A stretch of DNA of 9,335 nucleotides from Desulfotignum sp. (GTDB lineage Bacteria; Desulfobacterota; Desulfobacteria; Desulfobacterales; Desulfobacteraceae). Numbering within the stretch: the first letter of the stretch is position 1; every line of letters begins with the position of its first letter. Position numbers and translations under genes: made by a program. Shown here one piece after another: positions 1 through 6,729 of the stretch. The notes under the pieces were generated by a model. The model saw only the letters and a program-made list of their open reading frames with translations. It ran no database searches and was not told where the DNA came from. Location: assembly GCA_011390235.1 (NCBI GenBank), contig JAABSS010000466.1, positions 1 to 9,335 of the forward strand, written 5' to 3'.

Positions 1-161
1 ATAGCAGACGGTTTTTTAAGGGCAGCTTTTTCAAGGGGGCTAATAAGTCGGCGGATGCGGTTAAATTTTTTTCCATTTAAGTTACTCAACACGATATCTC
101 ATGCTGTTGCTATAGTGACAGCGCATAGACTTGGTGCCTGCATGAAAATCATCTTTCCAGC

Positions 162-217
162 TTAAGGAGGGATAAAAACTTTCTTTTTGTCAACCAAATC
201 ATAGGAATCCCCCTTAA
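162..217. repeat. Imperfect inverted repeat, 11-bp arms
   Basis: The left arm TTAAGGAGGGAT (162-173) and right arm ATCCCCCTTAA (207-217) are reverse complements except for one extra A in the left arm. The 33 bases between them are AT-rich. As RNA this would be a hairpin with one bulged base and a large loop. No T-run follows, so it does not look like an intrinsic terminator. It could be a protein-binding dyad or the trace of a small mobile element; nothing decides between these. Confidence 0.4.
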
Positions 218-502
218 TCCGAAATATTATCTCCACCCCGATACACTTACAATATGTTGAACTTGTATCAGAGTAACTAATTTAAGACAAGAAAAATCCA
301 GTTGTTCCGAGTTAAGAATTTCTACTGCATGAATATTCTGGGGCTGAAAAAGTTTATGATACAGATCCTATTCAAAACCTGCTATGGTCGATTTACTCAG
401 GCCTGTATCATCAACAAATCAATGCTCGGGTCTGTTTACACGATATACTGGACTTGTTTGTGATATCCGGTGTCATGAGCCCCTGTCCAGTCCGATCCTT
501 AA

Positions 503-757
503 ATACAGGTCTATCCTGGTATGAAATCAGCCTATCACAAAAGTATAGACCTTGCCCTGTCACATGGGTGCCAGTCCATTGCATTTCCCGCCATTTCTTG
601 TGGCGTTTACGGGTATCCACCCAAAGAGGCTGCCCGTATTGCCGTTACTGTATGTACACGGCCGGAATATGAACAATTGACAATATGTTTTTATCTGTTC
701 AGCGAATACATGGCCACCATCTGGACCACAGTTCTGGAGAACCACAGTGCTGCCTGA
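503..757 (+). pseudogene. Macro-domain protein remnant (C-terminal half)
   Basis: The frame opens after a stop at 500-502; its first ATG is at 521. It encodes the second half of a macro domain, the family of ADP-ribose binders and O-acetyl-ADP-ribose deacetylases such as YmdB. The visible match is an AY..S helix, then SIAFPAISCGVYGYPPKEAA, which carries the family's second phosphate-binding loop (GVYGYP), and then a beta strand and helix resembling the normal C-terminus. The first half of the fold, with its GD and NAAN motifs and glycine-rich substrate loop, is absent upstream in every frame I checked. About six residues also appear deleted after the GVYGYP helix. The fragment is about 85 codons against roughly 170-180 for the family. 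No good ribosome-binding site precedes the ATG. I infer a dead gene fragment; a short expressed product cannot be excluded. Confidence 0.72.
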
Positions 758-899
758 CTTTTCAGTGCAATTTTTTCTGCCTCCCAACAAGCTCAAGCAT
801 CAATTATCCGCTACACGAATTTTCCGAGGCTTTAATAATTTATGATACACACGCTATTCTTCAGGATTTTTACTTGCATCAAGACGGGCCATGCCGGTA

Positions 900-928
900 T
901 TGACCTTTTAAAGGGCCGATGTTACAAC
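900..928 (+). promoter_or_regulatory. Candidate sigma70-type promoter for pta-ackA
   Basis: A -35-like TTGACC (900-905, five of six consensus bases) lies exactly 17 bases before a -10-like TACAAC (923-928, four of six). Transcription would start near 935 and give an untranslated leader of about 35 bases before the pta ATG. The spacer contains the small dyad CCTTT-T-AAAGG (904-914), which could be an operator. The promoter is predicted from sequence pattern only. Confidence 0.45.
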
Positions 929-968
929 CAAAAAAAGATTTGGAAAGGCATGACATAATGGGGAGCGT

Positions 969-3080
969 ATGGCAAACAACCTGTTTATAACCGCCACTGA
1001 GGCCCGGAGCGGCAAATCCGCCGTATCTCTGGGAATCATGGAGCTGCTGATCCGGAAGGTGGGCCGGGTGGGATTTTTCCGGCCCCTCATTAATGCGGAC
1101 GCCCCCCTGCACGACAATGATATCCAGCTGTTCTCCACCCACTTCAAGCTGGGCATCCCCTTTGACAGAATGTTCGCCTGTACATTGGCAAAAGCCAGCA
1201 ACCTCATCGGCAGCGGCAGGCAGGATGACCTGCTGGAAGAAATTTTTTCGGCCTACAAGGAACTTGAAAAAAACCATGATTTTGTTTTGTGTGAAGGTAT
1301 CGAACTGGAAGGCTCCTCAGCCTCCTTTGAGTTTGATATCAATGCCCGGATCGCAAGAAACCTGGGGTGCCCCATCCTGCTGGTTGCCAGCGCCCGGGAC
1401 AAATCCATGGACGAGGTGATTCAATCCATCAACATCTACCACAAGTCCTTTATTCAGGAGGGGTGTGAGGTTCTTGCCACCATTGTGAACCGAACCCGGC
1501 CGGACCAGGGTCCTGAGATCCTCTCCCGACTGGCCGCACAAAGCCCGGTTCCGGAACAGCTGCTGTATGCAATACCCAATGACACCCATCTGGGAAATCC
1601 CACGGTGGGTGAAATCGCCCATATTCTGGGTGCTGATGTCCTGTACGGCAAAGACCAGCTCAACCGGCATGTGCACAGTTTTACAGTGGCGGCCATGCAG
1701 CTGCGCAATTTTCTGACCCGTATCACCCACGGCACCCTGATCATCACTCCCGGAGACCGGTCCGATGTCATAGTCGCCTGTCTTTGCGCCGTGTCCTCCA
1801 TGGCCATGCCCAATATCTCCGGTATCATGCTCACCGGTGGGCTGACACCGGAAGAACCGGTGTGCCGGCTGATCGAGGGATTTTCCACCATGGTACCGAT
1901 TCTGGTGGTCAAACAGGACACCTTTCCTTCTGCGGTTGAAGTGAGTCGGGTCCATGCAGGCATCTCCCCGGACAATGAACGCAAGATCACAAGAGCCCTG
2001 GAAGTATTTGACACCCATATCGATTCCCGAAAGCTGGCCGATAAGATCATCAGCACCCGCACCGCCGTGGTGACCCCCAAAATGTTTGAATTCGGCCTGC
2101 TGCAGAAAGCCCGAAAAAACAAACAGCACATTGTACTGCCCGAAGCAGAGGATGAGCGTATTCTTGCAGCAGCGGAAATCCTGCTCCGGCGCGATGCGGT
2201 GCATCTGACCCTGCTGGGGAATGCTGCCCGGATACAAAAGAAAATATCCCGGATGGGGCTGCACATGGACAAGGCAGATATTCTGGATATCCAGACCTCC
2301 CAAAGATTTGACGGGTATGTCCGGACCTATCATCAATTGCGCAGCCACCGGGGCATCACCCTGGAAACGGCCATGGATGTCATGAGTGATGCCAACTTCT
2401 TCGGTACCATGATGGTGCATAAGGGGGATGCCGACGGCATGGTTTCCGGAGCGGTGCATACCACCCGGGACACCATCCGGCCAGCCTTTGAAATCATCAG
2501 AACCCGACCCGGCATCTCCTTTGTCTCCAGTGTGTTTTTCATGTGCCTGAAGGACCGGGTCCTTGTGTACGGGGACTGCGCCATAAATCCGGACCCTGAC
2601 GCGGCCCTGCTGGCTGAAATTGCAGTCAGTTCGGCCCGCACCGCCCAGACCTTTGACATCGCCCCACGGGTGGCCATGCTCTCCTATTCCACTGGATTGT
2701 CCGGCACAGGCGCGGATGTGGACAAAGTACGGGAGGCCACCCGGCTGGCCAGAGAACTGGCTGCTGCCCAGGAGCTGAACATCAAGATCGAAGGGCCCAT
2801 CCAGTATGATGCCGCCATCGACCCCATTGTGGCGGGCATCAAACTGCCGGGGAGCGATGTGGCTGGAAAAGCCACGGTGTTCATCTTTCCGGATCTTAAC
2901 ACCGGCAACAACACCTACAAGGCGGTGCAGCGGTCTGCCGGAGCCGTTGCCATCGGCCCGGTACTCCAGGGGCTGAACAAACCGGTCAATGACCTGAGCC
3001 GGGGATGCCTGGTTTCCGATGTGGTCAACACCATCGCCATCACGGCCATCCAGGCCGCAGCGGAAAAAGAGCCGTCATGA
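969..3080 (+). CDS. pta: Phosphate acetyltransferase, long two-domain form
   Basis: This cytoplasmic enzyme interconverts acetyl-CoA plus phosphate and acetyl phosphate plus CoA. The 703 residues are the usual length of the long (E. coli-type) Pta. Residues 1 to about 200 form a dethiobiotin-synthetase-like P-loop domain with ATEARSGKS near residues 9-17 and a Walker-B-like FVLCEG around 105-110. Next is a DRTGG-type domain (about 210-335, with HGTLIITPGDRSDV). The catalytic PTA_PTB domain starts near 370 and contains GDADGMVSGAVHTT, YSTGLSGTGADVDKV and the C-terminal GLNKPVNDLSRG, in which D675, S677 and R678 match the CoA/phosphate-site residues of the family. ATG 969 is chosen because an in-frame stop lies at 951-953 and GGGGAG (960-965) precedes it, although only three bases away. 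The stop overlaps the ackA start as ATGA. This is the first gene of the acetate operon, with the promoter candidate just upstream. Confidence 0.97.
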   Translation: MANNLFITATEARSGKSAVSLGIMELLIRKVGRVGFFRPLINADAPLHDNDIQLFSTHFKLGIPFDRMFACTLAKASNLIGSGRQDDLLEEIFSAYKELEKNHDFVLCEGIELEGSSASFEFDINARIARNLGCPILLVASARDKSMDEVIQSINIYHKSFIQEGCEVLATIVNRTRPDQGPEILSRLAAQSPVPEQLLYAIPNDTHLGNPTVGEIAHILGADVLYGKDQLNRHVHSFTVAAMQLRNFLTRITHGTLIITPGDRSDVIVACLCAVSSMAMPNISGIMLTGGLTPEEPVCRLIEGFSTMVPILVVKQDTFPSAVEVSRVHAGISPDNERKITRALEVFDTHIDSRKLADKIISTRTAVVTPKMFEFGLLQKARKNKQHIVLPEAEDERILAAAEILLRRDAVHLTLLGNAARIQKKISRMGLHMDKADILDIQTSQRFDGYVRTYHQLRSHRGITLETAMDVMSDANFFGTMMVHKGDADGMVSGAVHTTRDTIRPAFEIIRTRPGISFVSSVFFMCLKDRVLVYGDCAINPDPDAALLAEIAVSSARTAQTFDIAPRVAMLSYSTGLSGTGADVDKVREATRLARELAAAQELNIKIEGPIQYDAAIDPIVAGIKLPGSDVAGKATVFIFPDLNTGNNTYKAVQRSAGAVAIGPVLQGLNKPVNDLSRGCLVSDVVNTIAITAIQAAAEKEPS

Positions 3081-4282
3081 AGATCCTGGTGATCAACACT
3101 GGCAGCTCCTCCATCAAGTACCAACTGTTTGACATGACAAAAGAAACCGTGCTGGCTGCGGGAATGGCCGAACGTATCGGCAGTGATAGCGGGACCCTGT
3201 CCCACACCACCATGGCAGCGGACGGCACCCGCAACACCATCGAGATCACCGAAAACCTGGACCACGCCCGGGGCCTGGCCCGCATCGCCGCCCTGCTCAT
3301 GGATGAAAAACACGGGGTAATCAAAGATACTTCCAATATTGCCGCCGTGGGTCACCGGGTGGTGCACGGCGGCGAAACATTCAAGGAGCCCCTGATCATC
3401 GACCAGCACGTGATAGATGAAATCGAGGAAAACACCCCTCTGGCCCCGCTGCACAACCCGGCCAACCTCACCGGGATCCGGGTGGCCGGCTCGGTTTTTA
3501 CCAACACTCCCCAGGTGGCGGTGTTTGACACCGCCTTTCACCAGACCCTGCCGAAACAGGCCTATATGTATGCCCTGCCCCATGATCTGTATGACACCCA
3601 CCGGATACGGCGGTACGGGTTCCACGGCACCTCCCATGCATATGTGGCCGGCAAAGCCGCCGATTTTCTCAACATTCCCCTGGAACAGCTGAACCTGATC
3701 ACCCTGCACCTGGGCAACGGGGCCAGTGCAACAGCCATCCGGAACGGCAAAAGTGTGGATACCTCCATGGGACTGACCCCGCTGGAGGGCCTGGTCATGG
3801 GAACCCGCTCCGGGGATGTGGATCCGGCCATCCCGTTTTTTTTATCCCGGCACCTGAAGATGTCTCTGGATGAGATCGATGCAATTTTCAACCGGCAGAG
3901 CGGACTCAAAGGCCTGTGCGGGGAAAATGACATGCGCTCGGTGCTGGAAAAGGCGGACGCCGGAGATGACCGTGCCCGGCTGGCCCTGGATGTGTATGCC
4001 TACCGCATCAAAAAATATATCGGGGCGTATACAGCCGTCCTGGGCCGGGTGGATGCGCTGGTGTTCACCGGCGGGATCGGGGAAAACGCTTCCGATGTCC
4101 GGGAACGCTGCTGCCGGGGCCTGGCAGGCCTGGGCATTGAGGTCGACCCGGTCAGAAACAAAGACGCTGCGGCCCTGCCCCGGCGGATCAGCCCCGGGAA
4201 CACCTCTGTGGCGGTCCTGGTGGTGCCCACTGATGAAGAACTGGAAATCGCCAGACAGACCCAAAAAAAGGTGCTGAAATGA
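3077..4282 (+). CDS. ackA: Acetate kinase
   Basis: The enzyme transfers phosphate between acetyl phosphate and ADP, making acetate and ATP, or runs in reverse to activate acetate. The 401 residues are the family's standard length. Both signatures are present: NTGSSSIKYQLFD at 7-19 and GFHGTSHAYVA at 181-191. The catalytic and binding residues known from Methanosarcina thermophila AckA can be placed with a constant shift of three: N7, R94 (VGHRVVHGG), D151 (FDTAFHQTLP), H183, R244 (MGTRSGDVDP) and E387 (PTDEEL). The nucleotide-binding FTGGIGENA is at 330-338. The frame is open upstream to 3005, but the family N-terminus MKILVINTG fixes the start at 3077. That ATG overlaps the pta stop (ATGA, 3077-3080), which implies translational coupling. 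Its own stop overlaps the next gene in the same way. Confidence 0.98.
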   Translation: MKILVINTGSSSIKYQLFDMTKETVLAAGMAERIGSDSGTLSHTTMAADGTRNTIEITENLDHARGLARIAALLMDEKHGVIKDTSNIAAVGHRVVHGGETFKEPLIIDQHVIDEIEENTPLAPLHNPANLTGIRVAGSVFTNTPQVAVFDTAFHQTLPKQAYMYALPHDLYDTHRIRRYGFHGTSHAYVAGKAADFLNIPLEQLNLITLHLGNGASATAIRNGKSVDTSMGLTPLEGLVMGTRSGDVDPAIPFFLSRHLKMSLDEIDAIFNRQSGLKGLCGENDMRSVLEKADAGDDRARLALDVYAYRIKKYIGAYTAVLGRVDALVFTGGIGENASDVRERCCRGLAGLGIEVDPVRNKDAAALPRRISPGNTSVAVLVVPTDEELEIARQTQKKVLK

Positions 4283-5439
4283 CCAGTTTTACCTCAGATA
4301 TGGCCGCACCGGCCGGCCCCTGCGGCACACCGGATGATCCGGATCTGGCTCCGGAACTGTACGGTCGTTTTCAGGATATCCTGAACCGGGTGTCTGATGA
4401 ACAGGCGTTTCCGGACCCGGAACAGCTCAATGAGCACCTGGATACATTCATCCATCATATGCTCTACAGCCCCACCGACCTGGCAGATATTTTCACGGCG
4501 GTCTCCTTCATCCATGACCGCCTCACCGCCCGGATCATCTCCCATCATGTCACGGTTTTCAAAACCCGTGACCAGCGCCCCCTGCCCGGCCCGTTCTGCT
4601 GGATCTCCATGGGCAGCGATGCCAGACAGGAACAGGTGGTGAGGACCGACCAGGACAATGCCCTGATTTATGCGGACCCGCCGCAGTCTGAAGAAAAAAA
4701 GTGGGACATCTATTTTGCCGACCTGGCCGGGCAGGTGGTCACGGATCTGGACCGGTTCGGATTTTCCCTGTGCAAAGGCGATGTCATGGCCACCAACCCG
4801 CAATGGCGGCGGACCCGGACCCGGTGGCATCGGGCCCTGGACCAGTGGATCGGATCGGCTGAACCCGCAGATATCCGGACCCTGACAATTCTGCTGGATT
4901 TCCGGCCGGTCTACGGGGATTTCCCCATGGCACAGGCCCTCTGGGACCGGGTTTCTGGGTTGTTTCAGGAAAACCCGGTGGTCAACCACTTTCTGACCCG
5001 TGATGATTTTCTGTTCAGCTCCCCCAAAACCATTTTCGGCCGGATCCGGACCCAGCGGATTCAGGGCTGCCGTGCCTGCTTCAACATTAAAACCGCGGGC
5101 CTGGTCCATCTTATCAATGCCATACGTATCCTGGCATTGAATCAGGGGATCTTCTGTCCGTCCACCCTGGCACGCGTGGCTGCCCTCAAAGACCGGGGTG
5201 TGCTGGATATCGACGAATATGAACAGAGCCTGGATGCATTTTACCATCTGAACCGTCTGAAAATCGCCAGCCACCTGACCCGGAACAGGCACCCGGACCT
5301 GCCGGTCAACTGCGCAGATATGTCCCGCCTGAACCGGGAAGAAAAAAGACAGCTGAAGGCTGTTCTGGATACGGTGATTCACCTCCAGAAACGGATCCGC
5401 CGCACTTACACTATGAGATGGATGAATTTTTTCAACTGA
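4279..5439 (+). CDS. DUF294 / GlnD-like nucleotidyltransferase, stand-alone
   Basis: This 386-residue cytoplasmic protein looks like the nucleotidyltransferase part of the DUF294 family. Residues 25-105 are a helical lead-in. The catalytic signature is WISMGSDARQEQ (108-119) followed by RTDQDNAL (122-129): G112-S113 is the usual GS pair, and D124 and D126 are the expected metal-binding acidic residues. Family blocks CKGDVMATNPQW (165-176) and LDFRPVYGD (206-214) follow, then a helical DUF294_C region from about 255 to 375. No cyclic-nucleotide-binding or CBS domain precedes the catalytic part, unlike many relatives of 600 or more residues. The ATG overlaps the ackA stop (ATGA, 4279-4282), so translation is probably coupled to acetate kinase. 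By analogy with GlnD it may attach or remove a nucleotide on a protein, but its substrate is unknown. Family assignment is strong; the activity is inferred. Confidence 0.87.
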   Translation: MTSFTSDMAAPAGPCGTPDDPDLAPELYGRFQDILNRVSDEQAFPDPEQLNEHLDTFIHHMLYSPTDLADIFTAVSFIHDRLTARIISHHVTVFKTRDQRPLPGPFCWISMGSDARQEQVVRTDQDNALIYADPPQSEEKKWDIYFADLAGQVVTDLDRFGFSLCKGDVMATNPQWRRTRTRWHRALDQWIGSAEPADIRTLTILLDFRPVYGDFPMAQALWDRVSGLFQENPVVNHFLTRDDFLFSSPKTIFGRIRTQRIQGCRACFNIKTAGLVHLINAIRILALNQGIFCPSTLARVAALKDRGVLDIDEYEQSLDAFYHLNRLKIASHLTRNRHPDLPVNCADMSRLNREEKRQLKAVLDTVIHLQKRIRRTYTMRWMNFFN

Positions 5440-5470
5440 CCGATTTTTTCAAACCGGTCCAGGGAGCAAT

Positions 5471-6664
5471 ATGACACCGGACTTTCACCAGTTTTTCACC
5501 CTTTTTGCCCGGATCAGCAAAAAAATCCATGCCAACAGCGATACCAGAGACATTCTGGCGTGCATTGTGGAAAACATCACCCGAATCCTGTCCGCCAAAG
5601 GCAGTATCTTCTGGATACTGAACACAGAAAAACAATGCATTGAAACAAAGATCTTTCATGGATTCGACTTTAAAAGCCTTATGCAGATTGATTATGCAGC
5701 GCTTATGACCCTGTTCGAACACCGGAAACAAAACTGCGTGGTCATTCCCAACGCCAGAGAAGATGAACGGATCCCGGATCTGGAGCGGCTGGGAAAAAGA
5801 AAAATCAATTCCGTGACCGGACTTTTTTTTGACATTGCCGGCCCTTACACCGGACTTCTGGCCGTCTATTTCACCGGCACCCGCACCCTGACTGCCCATG
5901 AGCTGGAACTGGTCACCGCCCTGGGGGAGCAAGGGGCCATTGCCCTGGAAAAAGCCATGGGCCATGACAGAAAAATTCTGGACATCTACCGGAAAATCGT
6001 GGAGGGGTTTGCTTTGGCCATCGAGGCCCGGGACCGGATCACCCACGGCCATTCCCGGCGGGTGGCTGTCCTGGCAAAGCTTACGGCCCGGCAGATGGGC
6101 CTGGATGAGGCCATGGTAAAAAACATTTTTCATGCCGGCATTCTCCATGATATCGGGAAAATCGGCACCCGGGATACGGTGCTGGACCGCCTGGGGCACC
6201 TGACCCCGAAGGAGATGGAGCAGATCCGGCAGCATCCGGTACTGGGGGCGGATATCCTGGTGCCCCTGACCTTTTTCAGCCAGATTGCCCCCATGATAAG
6301 GCACCACCATGAACGGTTCGACGGCAGCGGTTACCCGGACGGGATCAAAAAAGAGCACATCCCTCTGGGGGCAAGGATCCTGGCGGTGTGCGATGTGTTT
6401 GAAACCATGATTGCCGGCCGGCCCGGCATGCAGCAAATGGATCTGCCATCCGCTATTTTTGAACTGAAACACGGGGTGGGCACCCTGTTTGACCCGGCCG
6501 TAGTCCAGGCGTTTTTCGCCATGATCCAGGCACATCCCCGGGCCATGGAAATCCATGAATCCATCGATGATGTCCTGGACATGCTCCGGCAGAACGTGGC
6601 GGATCTGGCCCTGCAGAACCGCCTGGAAAAAAGAACCGCCCGCCTTTTTCCGGCGGGGTTTTAA
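5471..6664 (+). CDS. GAF-HD-GYP domain protein, probable c-di-GMP phosphodiesterase
   Basis: The 397 residues contain a GAF-like sensor domain (about 5-165) and an HD-GYP domain (about 172-355), which in this family hydrolyses cyclic di-GMP. Residues expected to hold the metal centre are present: E185, H194, H226-D227 and K230 in HDIGK, H255, the HHH cluster at 278-280, and D308. The diagnostic GYP is at 287-289 in ERFDGSGYPDG. The segment after D308 reads ETMIAGRPGMQQ, lacking the common RPYR motif, so activity is likely but untested. No receiver domain, signal peptide or membrane segment is seen, so it is probably cytoplasmic with the GAF domain binding a small ligand. AGGGAG (5461-5466) lies four bases before the ATG. 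The gene follows the nucleotidyltransferase stop by 31 bases and may be cotranscribed with it. Confidence 0.9.
   Translation: MTPDFHQFFTLFARISKKIHANSDTRDILACIVENITRILSAKGSIFWILNTEKQCIETKIFHGFDFKSLMQIDYAALMTLFEHRKQNCVVIPNAREDERIPDLERLGKRKINSVTGLFFDIAGPYTGLLAVYFTGTRTLTAHELELVTALGEQGAIALEKAMGHDRKILDIYRKIVEGFALAIEARDRITHGHSRRVAVLAKLTARQMGLDEAMVKNIFHAGILHDIGKIGTRDTVLDRLGHLTPKEMEQIRQHPVLGADILVPLTFFSQIAPMIRHHHERFDGSGYPDGIKKEHIPLGARILAVCDVFETMIAGRPGMQQMDLPSAIFELKHGVGTLFDPAVVQAFFAMIQAHPRAMEIHESIDDVLDMLRQNVADLALQNRLEKRTARLFPAGF
6639..6662 (+). terminator. Possible intrinsic terminator at the end of the HD-GYP gene
   Basis: CCCGCC (6639-6644) and GGCGGG (6652-6657) form a GC-only six-pair stem around a seven-base loop, followed by G and TTTT (6659-6662). 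The hairpin lies inside the last codons of the HD-GYP gene and the T-run includes part of its TAA. The T-run is short, so termination would be partial at best. If real, it separates the acetate/HD-GYP unit from the histidine kinase gene. Confidence 0.4.
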
Positions 6665-6678
6665 CACAAAAATGCCTG

Positions 6679-6688
6679 CCCTTAAGGG
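6679..6688. repeat. Perfect palindrome CCCTTAAGGG before the kinase gene
   Basis: This 10-base perfect palindrome sits in the 65-base gap between the HD-GYP stop and the preferred kinase start. With one bulged base it extends to a G/C pair on each side (6678 and 6690). It could be an operator or a small RNA hairpin. A related dyad, CCTTT-T-AAAGG, lies in the spacer of the pta promoter candidate, but the likeness is short and may be chance. Confidence 0.3.
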
Positions 6689-6720
6689 GCGTGGCCATTA
6701 CAAAAAAAACTAATTTTTAC

Positions 6721-6727
6721 CGGGGTG
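6721..6727 (+). promoter_or_regulatory. Weak ribosome-binding site favouring ATG 6730
   Basis: CGGGGTG lies just before the ATG at 6730, with four bases between the GGGG core and the start. The competing in-frame GTG at 6691 has AAGGGG only one base away, too close for normal initiation. Neither site is strong. I prefer 6730 because the kinase sequence from there begins like others of its type, with a short cytoplasmic stretch and then a membrane helix. Confidence 0.4.
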
Positions 6728-6729
6728 TT

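Larger units (their letters stand above)
1..968. other. AT-rich leader region without an intact gene
   Basis: This stretch is visibly AT-richer than the genes that follow and carries no reading frame that looks like a complete protein. One frame is open from base 1 to a TAA at 163-165 (about 54 codons). It could be the tail of a gene starting outside the window, but I recognise nothing in it and a run of this length is expected by chance. Other items listed separately are an imperfect inverted repeat (162-217), a macro-domain remnant (503-757) and a promoter candidate (900-928). Bases 218-500 and 758-899 hold nothing I can support. The mixture of non-coding sequence and gene debris suggests a decayed region upstream of the acetate operon. 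Confidence 0.6.

Noticed and set aside
1..165. Possible 3' end of a gene entering from the left edge
   Set aside because: About 54 open codons in AT-rich sequence with no recognisable protein signature; too short to support without the upstream sequence.
316..672. Open frame across the macro remnant region in a different frame (first ATG at 454)
   Set aside because: It overlaps the readable macro-domain frame, has no ribosome-binding site and no recognisable protein pattern; the length is compatible with chance.
1317..2459. Long open frame on the minus strand opposite pta, and similar ones opposite the DUF294, HD-GYP and kinase genes
   Set aside because: These antisense frames are by-products of the codon bias of the + strand genes. 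Their translations are low-complexity, rich in G, H and Q, and show no domain.
3005..3076. Upstream in-frame extension of ackA (24 extra residues from an ATG at 3005)
   Set aside because: The extension lies inside pta in another frame and has no family similarity; MKILVINTG at 3077 is the canonical AckA N-terminus and gives the ATGA overlap.
5438..5459. Hairpin GACCG / CGGTC between the nucleotidyltransferase and HD-GYP genes as a terminator
   Set aside because: The stem is only five pairs, the T-run lies in the loop instead of after the stem, and the next ribosome-binding site follows at once.
6691..6729. GTG start for the histidine kinase
   Set aside because: Its only purine-rich site is one base away and the 13 added residues carry no recognisable feature; ATG 6730 is preferred, though not certain.
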